The notes beneath the pieces are model-generated. The model searched no databases, had not been told where the DNA came from, and saw only the letters and a list, made by a program, of their open reading frames with translations. Position numbers and translations under genes: made by a program. DNA of 64,000 nt, taken from the NCBI GenBank assembly GCA_021234155.1, contig JAJEKV010000113.1:2402325-2466324 (forward strand), given 5' to 3'. This document shows positions 1 to 11,830 of the stretch, in pieces. Source of the DNA: Isoetes taiwanensis (lineage: Eukaryota; Streptophyta; Lycopodiopsida; Isoetales; Isoetaceae). Every line of letters begins with the position of its first letter. Position 1 is the first letter of the stretch.

Positions 1-549
1 CCTACATAACCTATTTTACATGCCAGGTGAGTGTGGTTGTAGGGAAAAGTGCAAATATGGCATCGATATGTGATTGATTTTATAGAAGGAATAATAAGGG
101 AATCCAGAAAAGCAAAAGTGGAGCACATACTCATTACAAAGTCTACGATCAGAATGTATGTATTTTGGAATATATTGGAACTTCATGATGCTATGGTCAC
201 ACTATGTCTATCTGTTGTACTTATTTTGCTTATATCTCTATTTATTGGAACATTTACCTTCTTGAAAAATGATCTTCTACAGTGCTGGATGTATTTCAGG
301 CATATCTGCATTTGAAAGGACGAACGTGTCGTAACAGTGTAGCAAGGGTCTTTGAGGTGAGAAAATCATATCAAATTAGCTTATGCAAACAATTTTAAAA
401 TGATTTATATACCATTGAGCTGGGTTTAAATAACATAAGTTGAATTCAATGGCTGATGAGGAGCCTGTATGCCTATCTGCCTACTGCTTTGTTTTGCACA
501 CAAACCAAACGTTTGGCAAGGGAATTAGAACCCAGGTTTTAAAACATTG
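1..549. other. no recognisable gene
   Basis: AT-rich sequence with only short open frames. The longest, at 49-315 (88 codons), has no motif I recognise. Nothing can be assigned. Confidence 0.5.
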
Positions 550-890
550 CCTAGGTGCTGATGATCCATTGTCTCATGTAGATAATAATAATCTAGCTAG
601 CGCCAACATTGTAAACATGACAAGTTTGTTCATGGGGTCACTTACATAATGGTCACTATTTTCCCATTGCGTCCTTCACGTTGGCTGAACTTCTCAGTGT
701 TCTACTATTACATCCACCATGTTGTCTGATGCCTAAGTGTTGATGATCTACTATCTCATCAAGATATTGACGAGCTCAACGATCCAGCAATCCAGCTACC
801 GCCAACATTGCCACGCAGGATAAGTTTGTTCATAGGGTCACTCACATAATTCTCAATGTTTTTCCATTGCATCCTTCATGTTGTTTGAAT
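550..890 (+). repeat. diverged direct duplication, two units
   Basis: Units at about 550-690 and 732-890 share blocks in the same order: a CCTA(A/G)GTG(C/T)TGATGATC start, a GCCAACATTG core, AAGTTTGTTCAT(A/G)GGGTCACT, and a TTTTCCCATTGC(G/A)TCCTTCA(C/T)GTT end. The second unit has a small insertion near its middle. No coding potential is evident. It is probably a local duplication of a non-coding piece. Confidence 0.7.
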
Positions 891-2277
891 CCTAGGGAGC
901 AAGAAACTAAATGTACTTGCACTAATCAGCTTGGATTCAGAATGAAATTGGCCAGACTCTGCTGCGTGCATAATGTCGTGTGCATAATCAGATCTTACAA
1001 ATGGAGTTTTGAATGAAATTGGCAGGAGTCGTGGATAGACTAGATCTGACACATTTGATACTCCTTTATCTTGAGAAGAACTGTAAGAACTTATGAACTC
1101 ATGCTCTACTTTAAAGTACATAATATAAAATGGGTAACAAAGTGGACAGAAGATTTTGATGACCAAACTAATTGGTTTGAACAAGGGTTTGGTGCGAACA
1201 AAAATTATGGAGAGTGGGTGCAAAGTGCACCTTGAAGGTTCTGATGACCGGGGGTTTGGTTTATGATCAATTAATATTTTTTACTTATGATCAATAGGCT
1301 AGGGATGAAGTAAGATGTCTTATTTTTCCGTTTTTCCATCTTTCAAAATAGCCATGGGTGTTTTGGAAGATGAGTGGTTAGGTAAGTGCATTTGAAAATT
1401 TATAATATAATCCTAAGGATAGTTCATTAGAAGACAATTCTTAACTTGATTCAAAAATTGTTTGCAAATTGCATTTGTTGGAGTAATATGGCATAATTTA
1501 TCTTACTACTTTTGTATATAGAAGGCATCCTTTGGACTAAAGCCATACATTGTTAGGTTTCATTTGCCTATGGTTGATTTCTTCCATCCTATCCTTGCAT
1601 CTTTTTTCTCCCATCTTCTCTCTTCCCGTTCCCATGTACAATGAGATAATACCACAAGCAACATACATATAGTTGGCCCATCTCTCTCCATAGTACATAT
1701 TAGCTAATGTCATCAACATCAAAGTTACAAACTATGAAATTACAATCTTCCTCCTATTTTAACAATACATGCCAGAAAATGCAATTGTACTCTGTGTTTC
1801 CAACATCAAATAGTTGTTATAAATGCAGGAAGGGCACCAATGCAACATTCACACTCTTGCTTAGCACTATTGCCCTTATGAAATAAGAAATTGGAAAACA
1901 AGTCAATCCACATGAGTCATACAGACCCAAATAGCGCACACTATTTAAGTCTCTAATATACAAGCTATACCATTTAGAGAATGAGCTCTATTGTTCGAAT
2001 CCGTATTGTGGCTTTGGGTCAGATTTGGGGTCTATAATTTGGTTCGACATACAGGCCATGTGGTTACTTTTCAACTTTTGGATCAGGGTAGATTCTAGAG
2101 TAATCTATCCATAGATTGGTTCAAAAATCTGGTTCTAGGCGATCTGTTATTTCAAAGCAAATGCTCGGGTTTGTGCAGAAGCTCCATAGCTCCAGTGGTT
2201 CCATGGCTTAAAAATCTCCATAGTTCTGGTGATCTGGTACTTAAATGAAATAAAAAAATTTCAAATTTCTTTGTTGT
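891..2277. other. no recognisable gene
   Basis: Intergenic AT-rich sequence with short open frames only (for example 876-1223 minus and 1537-1722 minus), none with a recognisable domain. Part of it may be the body of the Helitron that ends at 2342, but I see no 5' terminus in the window. Confidence 0.45.
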
Positions 2278-2342
2278 GGACAATCAAACAACCACCTTTT
2301 CAAATTGTAGTAAAGCCCGGCAACGCCGGGCACCATAACTAG
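2278..2342 (+). mobile_element. Helitron 3' terminus (copy H1)
   Basis: The sequence ends in CTAG (2339-2342) and is followed by T, the usual Helitron arrangement. Eleven bases of terminal sequence follow a perfect 7-bp GC-rich hairpin: GCCCGGC at 2315-2321, loop AAC, GCCGGGC at 2325-2331. About 60 bp upstream of the hairpin also match the two minus-strand termini at 34048 and 35755. Helitrons are rolling-circle DNA transposons that end in a hairpin plus CTRR. No Rep/helicase ORF is seen here and the 5' end (TC) was not found, so the element may begin outside the window. Confidence 0.8.
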
Positions 2343-2353
2343 TTATTATTGAA

Positions 2354-3715
2354 TCGACGTCTATATTTTTTTTTTTTTTTTTTGAAGAATATAGGAATAT
2401 ATTAAACCACTAGAATGTGATCAAGTACAATGATAAGTGTGGTGCTAAGAAATGAAGTGCCCATCATGATTCACAATCTGTAGGAATGTCGACCAAATTT
2501 CCCGCTTAACTGTGTCAGACAAGCTTGAGACTTGGTAAGCCTGCCACAACTTATGCCTCAAGATCGGAACCAACCGAAAAGGGCTAAGCACTGCATTTTG
2601 AAAGACCTTCGCTCTCCGTCTTTTCCAAATCAACCACAGAAGCCAAGCTCTGCATAAATGAAACGCCTGTTGCTTGGCCACTGGCCAACTGCTAGGAAAG
2701 ACTCCCAAGAGAATCTTCTGACTGCCGCACGTTGAAGACCAAAGAGGGCTCTCACCCGGGACCAAAATGCCCCCCTACCTCTCGTGCATAGGACAAAGCG
2801 GTGCTCAATGGTCTCTCGGCGCCTCCCACATAGAGGGCATGTTTCCGCTACACGAGGCTTGAACACGTGGACTCGGACATTCACCACGAGGCTCACGGTG
2901 CAAGATCTCGCCACAAAAGGGTACGGATTTTAGGAGGAGGCAATGTATTCCACGCCCACTTCCACATGGCGGGCCATTTGCTCCCCTGGAAGCTTAGCGA
3001 CCACTTATCCGGCGGCAACGCGTGTCTGAAGCGCTAGAAGCCCATAAGCCGATGCTACAAACCGAGATGCATCAAGCCCACTATCACGACTTCCAAGCGA
3101 TTGACTTCGTAACAAGCTGCAATGGAATAGCATTAGCAATTCTCGCCCAAGTCCGGTATGTCCCACCGCCGAAGGCCAAATCGTTCCCTAAAAACTCCCA
3201 CGGTGCGGATGACCCTCCCAATACCAAATCCGCGGATGGATGTCACCCCTGCAGCAATCCATCGGCCCGAGTACACAGGTGTAGGGAAGAGGCCAAGGGA
3301 GATCACGAGAATCCAAGGGTACCCGAGAAAGGGCGATGAGGCTACCATACACCCGCTAGGGTCCAATGAAAAGAGAACCTTAACCACCTTCCAGGCCTTG
3401 AAGACCCTTAAGAAAAGGCGAAGCATGAGGGAATGGCCGCAAAATCCTCAAACAGGCCCACGGCAACTGGCCGGAATTGGCGGCTTCCTAAACACAATAG
3501 AGTGGCGAAGCGACTGTGCCAACAGAGCCAAACCTGAGGATTGTTGCTCCTGCAACAACTGCCAGATGCATTTTAACACCAGAACCTTCGTGTGCAACGA
3601 CACATCAAGCATACCTAAGCCTCCCGCCTTTCTGGGACGCACACACTTCCACCATGCGACCTTCACTGTAGCCCCCTCCTCATTTCCTCCCCAAACAAAA
3701 TCAACGTCTATATTT
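2354..3715 (-). mobile_element. 5'-truncated L1-like LINE (J) with target-site duplication
   Basis: A minus-strand LINE copy from about 3700 down to a poly(A) tail, seen as an 18-base T run at 2366-2383. A 15-bp target-site duplication with one mismatch (TC(G/A)ACGTCTATATTT) lies at 2354-2368 and 3701-3715. The left copy overlaps the tail, so the body is about 2369-3700. The insertion carries only the C-terminal part of ORF2. The poly(A) tail and long duplication are standard L1-type hallmarks and contrast with the microsatellite-flanked LINE family at 17943-53739. It lies 11 bp after a Helitron end, in DNA that was already repetitive. Confidence 0.8.
2445..3700 (-). pseudogene. LINE ORF2 C-terminal fragment (RT tail and zf-RVT)
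   Basis: Pieces in several minus-strand frames. At about 3448-3700 there is an RT-thumb motif with DFVWGG and, later, WWKCVRPRKAGGLG, the W..C.PK..GGLG signature of plant L1 ORF2. At 2630-2914 the zinc-binding module reads CPLCGRRRETIEHRFVLC (C-x2-C...H-x4-C, zf-RVT type). A region in another frame (2445-2765) continues with LLWLIWKRRR, typical of the extreme ORF2 C terminus. Frameshifts separate the pieces, so no functional protein can be made. No catalytic RT core is present. Confidence 0.75.
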
Positions 3716-3792
3716 GAGCAGAGTGGCTTGATGGGTTGCCTGCATTCCAAACAAGATTGCATCTTTATGCCTAGCCAGCTTTAGTGCCCCGC

Positions 3793-3816
3793 AAAAAAAA
3801 AAAAAAAAAAAAAAAA
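3793..3816 (+). repeat. plus-strand oligo(A) run, possible retroposon tail
   Basis: Twenty-four A residues follow unassigned sequence that starts just beyond the right target-site duplication of LINE J. It could be the tail of an older plus-strand retroposon into which J inserted. I see no tRNA-like head or coding sequence to confirm this. Confidence 0.4.
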
Positions 3817-4167
3817 CTATTCTAGAACTGAAGCTTCAGAAGCAACTATATGGCATTTGGAATCGGCTTGCTCCTCGCTCCTCATTTCCCTTGCAATCAT
3901 ATGATATGTGCCAGGTATGACACTCTAGACCAATTTCACGTAATTCTTATATGTCAAAATATTCTCGAATAAGGGCTCGCATGAAAATAGACAAAAGCTC
4001 CCGCTAGCTAGGCTTTTCATTTATCTCAACAGAATTCTACAATGGGTGAGAGTGGGTAGTTGCACATTTGCAAGCTACCCACAACGAAAAAACACAGGGA
4101 ATATCTAGTTATATCATCTGGACCCCAAAAACATTCTATAGACGTCGGTTAAGTGTATCTGCTGAGA

Positions 4168-4232
4168 GCTTATCGCCGGGATTTAAAAACCCCGCTCTTT
4201 TGGGTTTTCGAGAAAAAACCCTAGTGATAAGC
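4168..4232 (+). other. structured hairpin block, copy 1
   Basis: The outer stem is GCTTATC (4168-4174) with GATAAGC (4226-4232). Inside, one GGGTTTT can pair either with an upstream AAAACCC or with a downstream AAAACCC, giving two exclusive inner hairpins. Inverted copy at 6989-7051, diverged copy at 62437-62495. Confidence 0.6.
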
Positions 4233-4512
4233 CCTCGACAAGGGTTAGACACAACGTATGACTTAAAAAAAATGCTTCACAAAGAAATCCATGAAGCCTG
4301 GAGAAGACGGAGTCGTGCATCCCACTGTACCCGCACATCAACAAACTAGAACGCAAAGATAAGAAAACAACAACCTCGAAAAGCGATGGGGCTAGTCACG
4401 CGTTCCATGCGATAAAAAACACCTCAAAAAAGTGAGGGGCTGGTCACACATGCCACGCGACAAAAAAACAACATTTACAATAATATACACATCAAAGGAG
4501 GGTGGATGGGAG

Positions 4513-5050
4513 TCAAGGGAACTACTGAGAGAGGAGAAAACGCCGATGAGAAGTCGATGAAGAACCTGCAAGAAATAGCGATCCCCAAATGAACCAGAGC
4601 CCTAGAAAATGCATGCATGCATTGCATGCATGCATGCAAGAGATGCATGCTCGTCCATTCGAGAATACTGGTCTGATGGCTCGGATCGATGGTATTCTCG
4701 AATAAGGGCTTGCATGAAAACAGACAAAAGCTCCCGACAAAAAGAGAACTTCCTTCTCAAAACGGGATCGAGGTCGAAGGTTGAAGGATGGCCACAAACG
4801 GGACAATATCGGGGAAGAACATGTCCCAACATGGAAAAAGATGCCAAAACTAAGCACGGTGAAGCCCCTCCCCTGCCTGGTATTTAAAAAAAAAAAAAGA
4901 GTCAAGGAAACTGCTGAGAGAGGAGAAAATACCGATGAGAAGTCGATGAAGAACCTACAAGAAATAGCGATCCCCAAGCAAACCAGAGCCCTAAAAAATG
5001 CATGCAATGCATGCTCGCCCATTCGAGAATACCGATCCGATGGCTCGGAT
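4513..5050 (+). repeat. two direct copies of a ~160-bp unit inside the inverted-arm element
   Basis: Units at about 4513-4682 and 4901-5050 share AGTCAAGG(G/A)AACT, AGAAGTCGATGAAGAACCT, GAAATAGCGATCCCCAA and a GCATGC-rich stretch, and both end in ATTCGAGAATAC followed by GATGGCTCGGAT. Between them, at 4692-4735, lies a partial copy of the element's terminal motif. GAGAATAC (4662-4669) and GTATTCTC (4690-4697) also form an inverted repeat there. This suggests a nested or rearranged relative of the same element. Confidence 0.65.
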
Positions 5051-5232
5051 TATGACATTAATAAGAGGGAGTAGTTTTTATATGTTAAAAGATCTTTGGA
5101 TTATAGATCCTTGATCATGGAGCTTTGCCTAAATCTCTTTTGATATTTGTGTTTTTTGTGTATTTGTGTTTGCAAGGTCGGCACAAACATTGGGGCCATG
5201 GTTTCGCCATAGCCAAAAGTTAGAAGCAAATG

Positions 5233-5289
5233 CTCTATTCTATTCTATTCTATTCTATTCTATTCTATTCTATTCTATTCTATTCTATT
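5233..5289 (+). repeat. (CTATT)n microsatellite
   Basis: About eleven tandem copies of a pentamer, TCTAT in phase. Simple tandem repeat inside the core of the inverted-arm element. Confidence 0.95.
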
Positions 5290-6390
5290 TGAATGATGTG
5301 TTAAATAAGCGTCCTGTTAGTACTTAAAAGTCAAATAATTTATTTTTATGTTCTCTTTTGCTCTAGACGCAATGCCAAAATCTTTTCCTTACCGACATTT
5401 GCTCTGCCAGGAATCTATGTGCATTTGTTGACGTTGTAATTCTCCACCAAACTAAAGCAGAGCAATTTGCTTTGTTTGACTTAGAAAAGTGACTTCAGCT
5501 AGTTGGGCCCTCTAGTAGTTGCAAAACGACAATTTATATGACATGAAAATGTGGATTACGTCCCAACTAAGCTGTAGTTTCATTTGCTACATCTAATTTT
5601 CTACTGGAATATCTTATGCCCGTTTTTTGCCAGCATTGGCTCATTATCCTCATAATTTAGTGCACATGCACAAATATGGAAAGACAAAATTTATTCGTTA
5701 GCTACTAGCCTACCTATTTTCCAAGGAATTTTGCAAGAAGACCATGCCGTATGAGACAAGGGGTTTTGTCATTTGCTTTGCAACCCTTCTATTTTGGCTT
5801 TTATAAATTCGGTGATGTGACAATTGAAAGCTCTGAATGCTTTACCAACTTGAGGCCCATTTATGGAATACTTTTCTCTTATTCTAGATCCTTTTGCTCT
5901 TCTATTTGTTTCAATAAATCGGTTATGAGAGATAACACGTGAAAATGTGCACTAACTACAGAAGTGACCATGGCACCAAAACGCGATGTACTTTTTGTTG
6001 CACTGCTATTAGGAACTCCAATCTTGCTTTGTATATATAGTAAACCCAGTTGCAGGCAAAGGCAGAAAGCACGAGGTACCCTTTACCCTCATGTAAGTCT
6101 TTTAACACAATGGCGTGGGGTTATTCTTATAGTTGAGTGGCCCAAGGAAAATAGGCATTTGGTTATATAGAGATATTGGTTATATAGAGATGACAATACG
6201 TGATATTGTTGGAGAAAGATTAGAAGAGTATTCAAAGCAGGCTTTGGAGTTCCAAAAAATGGTTTACAAATAACATATCTCCTCCCAATGCTTTGAAATT
6301 TTATATTTTGATGGTTTATATTTTGATGCTTTGATGGTTTGTATTTTGATATTTTGAAAATTTATATTTTGATGCGGTTAAAAGGGAGAT
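5290..6390. other. core of the inverted-arm element, no gene seen
   Basis: Only short open frames (for example 5751-5942 and 5964-6170 plus) without recognisable domains. No transposase motifs were found on either strand by eye. Confidence 0.45.
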
Positions 6391-6704
6391 AGACCTTTAA
6401 CGAATGTTTTTCCTTTTGAGTGCAACATGACCCATGAATCTTTGATTGACATTGAAACATTTGATTAACAAGAGTGCACCGTGTATTATTCATGGTCAAC
6501 TATTGCTTTCTATCAATTGGTTTGAGTAGCGCTTCCACATTTTGTAATTAAAAAAAAAGGGGGCCATACCTTTTAAACACTCACGTGGAAAAAAGGCTAA
6601 AGGTTGACAGACCTTTAACCAAGGTGTTTTTCTTTTGAGTGCAACATGAGCCATGAATCTTGGATTCACATTCAAACATTTGATTAACAAGGGTGCACGT
6701 GTAC
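6391..6704 (+). repeat. direct duplication of a ~95-bp unit
   Basis: Units at about 6391-6485 and 6610-6704 share AGACCTTTAAC, TTTTGAGTGCAACATGA, CCATGAATCTT and CATTTGATTAACAAG(A/G)GTGCAC. The spacing is 219 bp. The function is unknown and the unit is probably part of the mobile element around it. Confidence 0.75.
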
Positions 6705-6988
6705 CTTATTCTCTATTCTTTGAAACCCACCCTTCTCCCTTAATTGTTTAATGTATTTGTCGCCTGGCACGCGCGACCAGCCCCTCTACTTGAAAAGGTT
6801 TTTGTTTTGTTGTCGCGTGGCACGCGTGATCAGCCCCTCCACTTTGGGAGGTTTGTTTTGTCATATTTGTTATAGTGTTGGTGATGTGAAGGTACAAGTT
6901 GGCAAGCGGCAACAGCTTCGACTTCTCCATTCGTGGGTTTTGGGAGCGAATTCTCAGCCTTACGTTTGTCCAAGCCCCTTGCCGAAGG

Positions 6989-7051
6989 CTTATCACTAGG
7001 GTTTTTTCTCGAAAACCCGAAAGGGCAGGGTTTCTTAATCCAGGTGATAAG
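6989..7051 (-). other. structured hairpin block, copy 2 (inverted)
   Basis: Inverted copy of the 4168-4232 block. CTTATC at 6989-6994 pairs with GATAAG at 7046-7051, and the inner run again has two possible AAAACCC/GGGTTTT pairings. Confidence 0.6.
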
Positions 7052-7265
7052 ATTTTGGCAGGTACAGAAACCAAACATCTATTAGCATTGTATTTCATGG
7101 GGTCCAAGTTGTATAATTGGACATTCCCTTTATTTTTCTTCGTGTGTAGTTCGCATGTGTGCGACTATCCACTATCCACCATTGTAGAAAATCTGCTGAT
7201 GAATGAGAAACTTATTTATCGGGGGTTTTTTGTCGTTTTCATGCGAGCCCCATTCTAGAATACTA

Positions 7266-10200
7266 CAAAGGGCTTTCAATGCTCATTTGTCATAATTGTT
7301 TGAGTGACAATTTAGATAATAGAACAACAAACTGAGTTAAATAAAATGACTAGAAACCACTGGTTCAAATATGAACTCAAAATTCTATATAAAGGATTTC
7401 TTAGATTCACCTACATGTTATTATATCCATTTTTTTCCTTCTAGGTACTGGCTTGTATACAACAGTTCAAATGACACCTCATGTTTTATTAGCTTGAATA
7501 CAACAGTTCAAATGACACCTCATGTTTCACTTCACAAACATGCAATAAGCAAATTTCTCTAACATCTTTTGATAGGTGCAAAATAAAGGACAAGTAGTTA
7601 AATGCATAACAACACAAGATATCAAGGAAAATAAAGGACAAGCAGTCAAATGCGCAACAACAGACAAGATATCAAGGAAGCAAGCAATGGCTAGAATCTG
7701 GTCTATAAAGTGGACAATTATTGCTATGAAGCATTAAAACAAGGTGTCTATAAGATAGTTAAACTAACAGTCATCGAAGTCTTCTCCTTTTATCTCCGAT
7801 TAACCCTTACCTATTATGCAAAATATGGGTAAGTTATCTATAAAATGTCTTGAATTAATTTGCAAATTATGGAACAACTTTATGGTTCATGTGGCTTAAT
7901 ATCCAGTGACTTTACATTCAGCTTAAAATGCTTATCTAAGTACTAAATAAAGGTGTTAAGAATTGGGATTGTCCTGGGAAAACTCAATTGCATGATTTAT
8001 AAAAAATAAATCTACAAATGGCGGTCAATGGTGATCACTTTCCGTATGACAATATTTTACAATGTAGGAATTTGAAACTGTTAGAATTCTTGGCACCATG
8101 GATGTGTCGATGTTTTACAATATCTAGCACAATAACATGGGGTTTTTTTTTGTGTTTTTGTACGCTTTTCACTAAGGTTTTCCTATGATTTTGTGATGTA
8201 TTCAAATGGATGTACTAATGCGTACATCTAGAGTGCACCATTTCTGAGCCATTGATCTTAGCCCTTTTTTTTTTCAATGGTCAACAACCAATGGCTCACA
8301 ACAAAAGCCCTCTTTTTGTGTGTGTGGTGCATAATGGGCACATGAAGGGCTTGAAGGGCGCATGTAGTGCAGTTTCCCCACCGGCAACACATTTTTTATC
8401 ATAACTTTTGATCTAGAGCTCTGTTTGAGATGATTTTTATTGCGTTGGAAAGCTCTCTCCGAGGTCTTTTTGATAGTGTATGCTATGGATATGTTTGGTT
8501 AAGTTATCTATGCTAAAACAACAATTTTTCGGCCGGGTTTGGTAGGCTTTCACATCCTACCAACTGATTAATACAGGATTGCGCTATTAGATATTGTTTT
8601 ATGGCTCATTCCGAATGAAGCTTGCAAAAAATTACCATGCATTTTTAGATTTTGAGGCAGTTATTAAGCAAATTCCAAGGCTTCTAGATCCTTGTGCTAA
8701 CAAGCAGAAAAGTTTCCCACTTTGGTTTCTCACCACAAGAATCCATGGAGGCCAAAGGCTGCTGTTAAATTCCAGTTGAAAAATGTTTGTGTATGGGTGT
8801 TGCAAACTTTATGACTTTCAGAATAATGGGATCAATTTGCTCTATCTTTGTGGTAACTTTTATTTATGTTCTATTTGTTTTATTGTGATCAAATTTAAAA
8901 GCTACAGGTGATGAAAGCCTCAAATGAATTCTAGTTTTTTTCTGGTTTGAATTCTAAAATTTTTGTTTGTGCCTCTTTATTTTCTGTCCTTTCACTAATG
9001 CATCTCGCATTTGGATCTTAGTCATGATTTACCTGTTGGACGCCTAATGTTTAGGGACTAGAATTGGCAAGAAAGCTTGAAACACATATAATTTGGCGTG
9101 TTGCAATGAGCAGGTTCACACTTTGCTTAAAGCTGTTTCAAATTAAATTCTTATTATCAAGCAAATGCTTAGTTTTATGTAGCTTCACATTCATTGAGTT
9201 TAAATGGTTGGACTCAAAGGCCTTAGTGCTAAAGCAAAACACATTTGCACTATTGAAACTTCATGTCATTAAGTTTAAATTGTTTGATTCAAAGTTGTTA
9301 GTGTTAAAATAAAGCACAAGGATATGTTGGGTTCAATCCCCATGACATGACCTAACGGTCATCTTCTTAACAAATGTTCTTTATTCCATTGATAACTCTT
9401 TTAAATTACTTTAATAACCTGTTGACCTTTTTTGAGGCTCCACAATTGCTATATATCATTTTTTGTTGTTATGTTGTCCATCTCCAAGGCCCCGAAGGGG
9501 CAAAAAAAAATTTTAGACAACACAAACCATTACATAAAACACTTTTAAATTAAAATCCCCCTAAAACCCCCTATGGTTTGGGTGCATATTCACAGGGGGG
9601 GGGGGTGGTGACGTCCCTAAGGCCCCGAAGGGGCCAATTTTTTTTTTTTTTTTTTTTTTTTTTTGATGTTAATGGTTTGTCATATATGAATTCCATTTAA
9701 GCTTGCTTTGCGATATATTTACAACGTCATGAATGTGGCTACAATGGCTAACTTTTAGTATGTATTACAATTCGGATGTGTAAATGGCAAACTTGATCCA
9801 TAAACACATGCAATTCCATCTCCCGACCTAGTTTATATGCTAAAATAGTATCCTCTCGGAACATACGTCGTTCTGACTTAACACATGCTGCTTCCTTGAA
9901 TTCCAATACGAAACTACGACAAAAAAAAAAAAAAGCAAACCCGCCCGCACTTGAGGGCAACCCTCCATGCGCAGCACGTTGTTTTACAAAAGCATGCATG
10001 TAACATGCATGCTTGCTTTCTTTATTGAATTAAAACATGCATAACAGTTAAAAAAGCTGATTTAAAGGGATCAAATGCTGAAGCTTTCAACCACAGGTCG
10101 TTCGCCAAGCATAAATTTGTTTTTACCATAGATTTTAATGCCAAGCATTTGCTGTCATTTGTTCAAGGACTCAAAATGACTCAGATGGACAAACAATTGT

Positions 10201-10677
10201 GCTCGAATTATGGGGCATCTTTTCCTTATAATCAAAATGCTAAAGGCTTATTAAGAAAGATGGTTTACGTAAGACTGCGGATTTTGTTGTATCATGGCGT
10301 CAAATCTCTCATACATGTATCTCTGCAAATAGGTCAAGAACTTGCTCAAAGTCTTGTAAATAAGTTCTAACTATATCATATTTCCGCCTTAGGGATATGC
10401 ACCAACCTCCATCATGTATGTATAGATCCCTAGTGCTTCCTGAATTCTGCACTGACCTGATCCTTTGAAACCCTTAGCAATTATTCACGAAGTACAGATA
10501 ATCCATGTGCCTAAAACTAGTTTGAACATAGATTTCTACAGTCGCTTGAATCCTCAGCTTTTTTTTGCATTGGTGGGTGAAACATCCAAATCATGATGCA
10601 ATGTGCCTTTGGGGGATGTCTATTGTGTGTGAGATATGGTTTGCATTTTCATGGTTGGTAGATTAGTTGCCTAAGCT
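7266..10677. other. no recognisable gene
   Basis: AT-rich intergenic sequence. Short frames (for example 8594-8779 and 9064-9312 plus) show no domain. Two copies of a palindrome, GCCCCGAAGGGGC at 9489-9501 and GGCCCCGAAGGGGCC at 9621-9635, are each followed by an A or T homopolymer and bracket a G-rich stretch near 9595-9605. A 7-nt duplication of ACATGCATG type lies near 9990-10010. Confidence 0.5.
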
Positions 10678-11063
10678 ATGCTCCACAGATCTTTTGACCC
10701 TGAAAGAAGATTTGAATTGCCAGAACCCAATAGTTCAAAAGGTATTTCTGATCTACTAGGCATGATAGATATATTCGTGTCAACAATAGATCCAGAGACG
10801 GAGCCTCCTCTAGTTATAGCAAATGCATTTCCAGAGGCTGCAAGCTTTGCCAGAACATGGGTTCCCTTTTACAGCAAACATGATATAGAACCTCGCAATC
10901 CAGAGTATAATGAATATGATAAATTCAAGGTTCGAATTAATTGCTTATCTGAACAGGAGATCAAGGCTCATAGCGCACATATGGAAATTGGAGTGGATAT
11001 GGCAGCCCTTATAAATGTTTCGAAAGCCACATGGATGAGTGATCATGCCGGAGTAATCCAGGT
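10678..11063 (+). pseudogene. cellulose-synthase-like (CslD-type) gene fragment, internally deleted
   Basis: The frame carries segments in CslD/CesA order. First comes PNSSKGISDLLGMIDIFVST with DPETEPPLVIAN, matching the conserved stretch before the first catalytic aspartate. Next comes EAASFARTWVPFYSKH with IEPRNPE, then KFKVRIN, then KATWMSDHAG. The segment that should lie between VIAN and EAASF, holding the YPVEKLACYVSDDGG-like core with the first catalytic Asp, is missing. Further blocks after PRNPE are also lost. Cellulose-synthase-like D enzymes are Golgi glycosyltransferases of about 1100 residues, so this is a non-functional remnant of about 130 residues, perhaps a processed or captured copy. 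No neighbouring exon is seen. Confidence 0.75.
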
Positions 11064-11830
11064 ACAATTCTTTCTATTGGATCTGTTGAATTGTATCACT
11101 TAGTTACTTATAAGATAAACCAGATATATGGTCATTTTGCAAGTGTTCCTTCCATGTTCTACCTGCCAGGGGGAAGATTTAATCAATACAATAAAATAGG
11201 TCTAGGAGCAACAATTATACAATGGAACTCCATGTTCACATGAATAAATAATAATGTCATATGTGATAATACCTATCGTAGAGGCTTGTGTCCAGAATGT
11301 TGCCCTGCCATCAGATGGAATTATAACATCAAAAAATAGATCTATACAAGCATTTTGAGAAGAATATTCTCTCAAATGGTCCTTGCACCCCGAAGAAACT
11401 CTTGAGGCATTCTGAATATGTGCTTACCCGAGCTTCTCAATCATGATTTCATGGTTCAAATCTGGGCAATGAGAACACATAAGCTTCAACCATCCAGCAG
11501 ATTCTGGTAGTCCGCACCTTCGGCGTTGCAGTGCTGTAGCGGTGCGATACATGCCAGTTTGCCCGACCTGAACAGGGGCGAATGGGTCGATCAGCAACAC
11601 AGGCGATGGCAAAATGACTGGCCACACCAAGTTTGGGGCAATCATCAGGTATATCTGGATATATTCTTATATATACCCAGAATATCCCACATCACCACAT
11701 AAGGGCAACCCAAAAATTTACGCCATATATTTGACGTATAGACAAATTACAGCATTGGTCTGGGTGCCGACGTGGCTGAAGTTGATGATAGCTGACGTGG
11801 CAGACACCTCTGCTTTGCTGGCATAAGAAA
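11064..11830. other. intergenic; includes one copy of a dispersed repeat
   Basis: No gene recognised. At about 11550-11720 there is a block with GGTCGATCAGCAACA, a GATATATTCTTATATATACC palindromic stretch and GGGCAACCCAAAAA. These features recur in the same order at about 48830-49090 inside the CACTA element (GCTCGATCAGTAACA, GTATATTCTAGCATATACCC, GGGGCAACCCAAAAA). The repeat family is unidentified. Confidence 0.55.

Larger units (their letters stand above)
3959..7265. mobile_element. long inverted-repeat (MULE/foldback-like) element
   Basis: The left arm (about 3959-4480) and right arm (about 6755-7265) are inverted copies of about 500 bp. The order in each arm is a terminal motif TATTCT(C/A)GAAT..GGGCTCGCATGAAAA, a GGACCCCA..A block, the GCTTATC...GATAAGC hairpin block, then a duplicated GTCGCGTGGCA..CGTG(A)(C/T)CAGCCCC(T) block. 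Such arms suit a Mutator-like or foldback DNA transposon, but I find no transposase in the core and no convincing target-site duplication. Two unrelated insertions of one repeat in opposite orientation is the alternative. A third copy of the hairpin block lies at 62437-62495. Confidence 0.55.

Noticed and set aside
3022-3784. Plus-strand frames of 105 and 208 codons at 3022-3784
   Set aside because: They lie antisense to the LINE J ORF2 fragment, whose minus-strand reading carries recognised motifs.
4522-5074. Overlapping frames rich in MHACNACMH-type words
   Set aside because: They come from GCATGC repeats and a duplicated segment, with no codon or domain signal.
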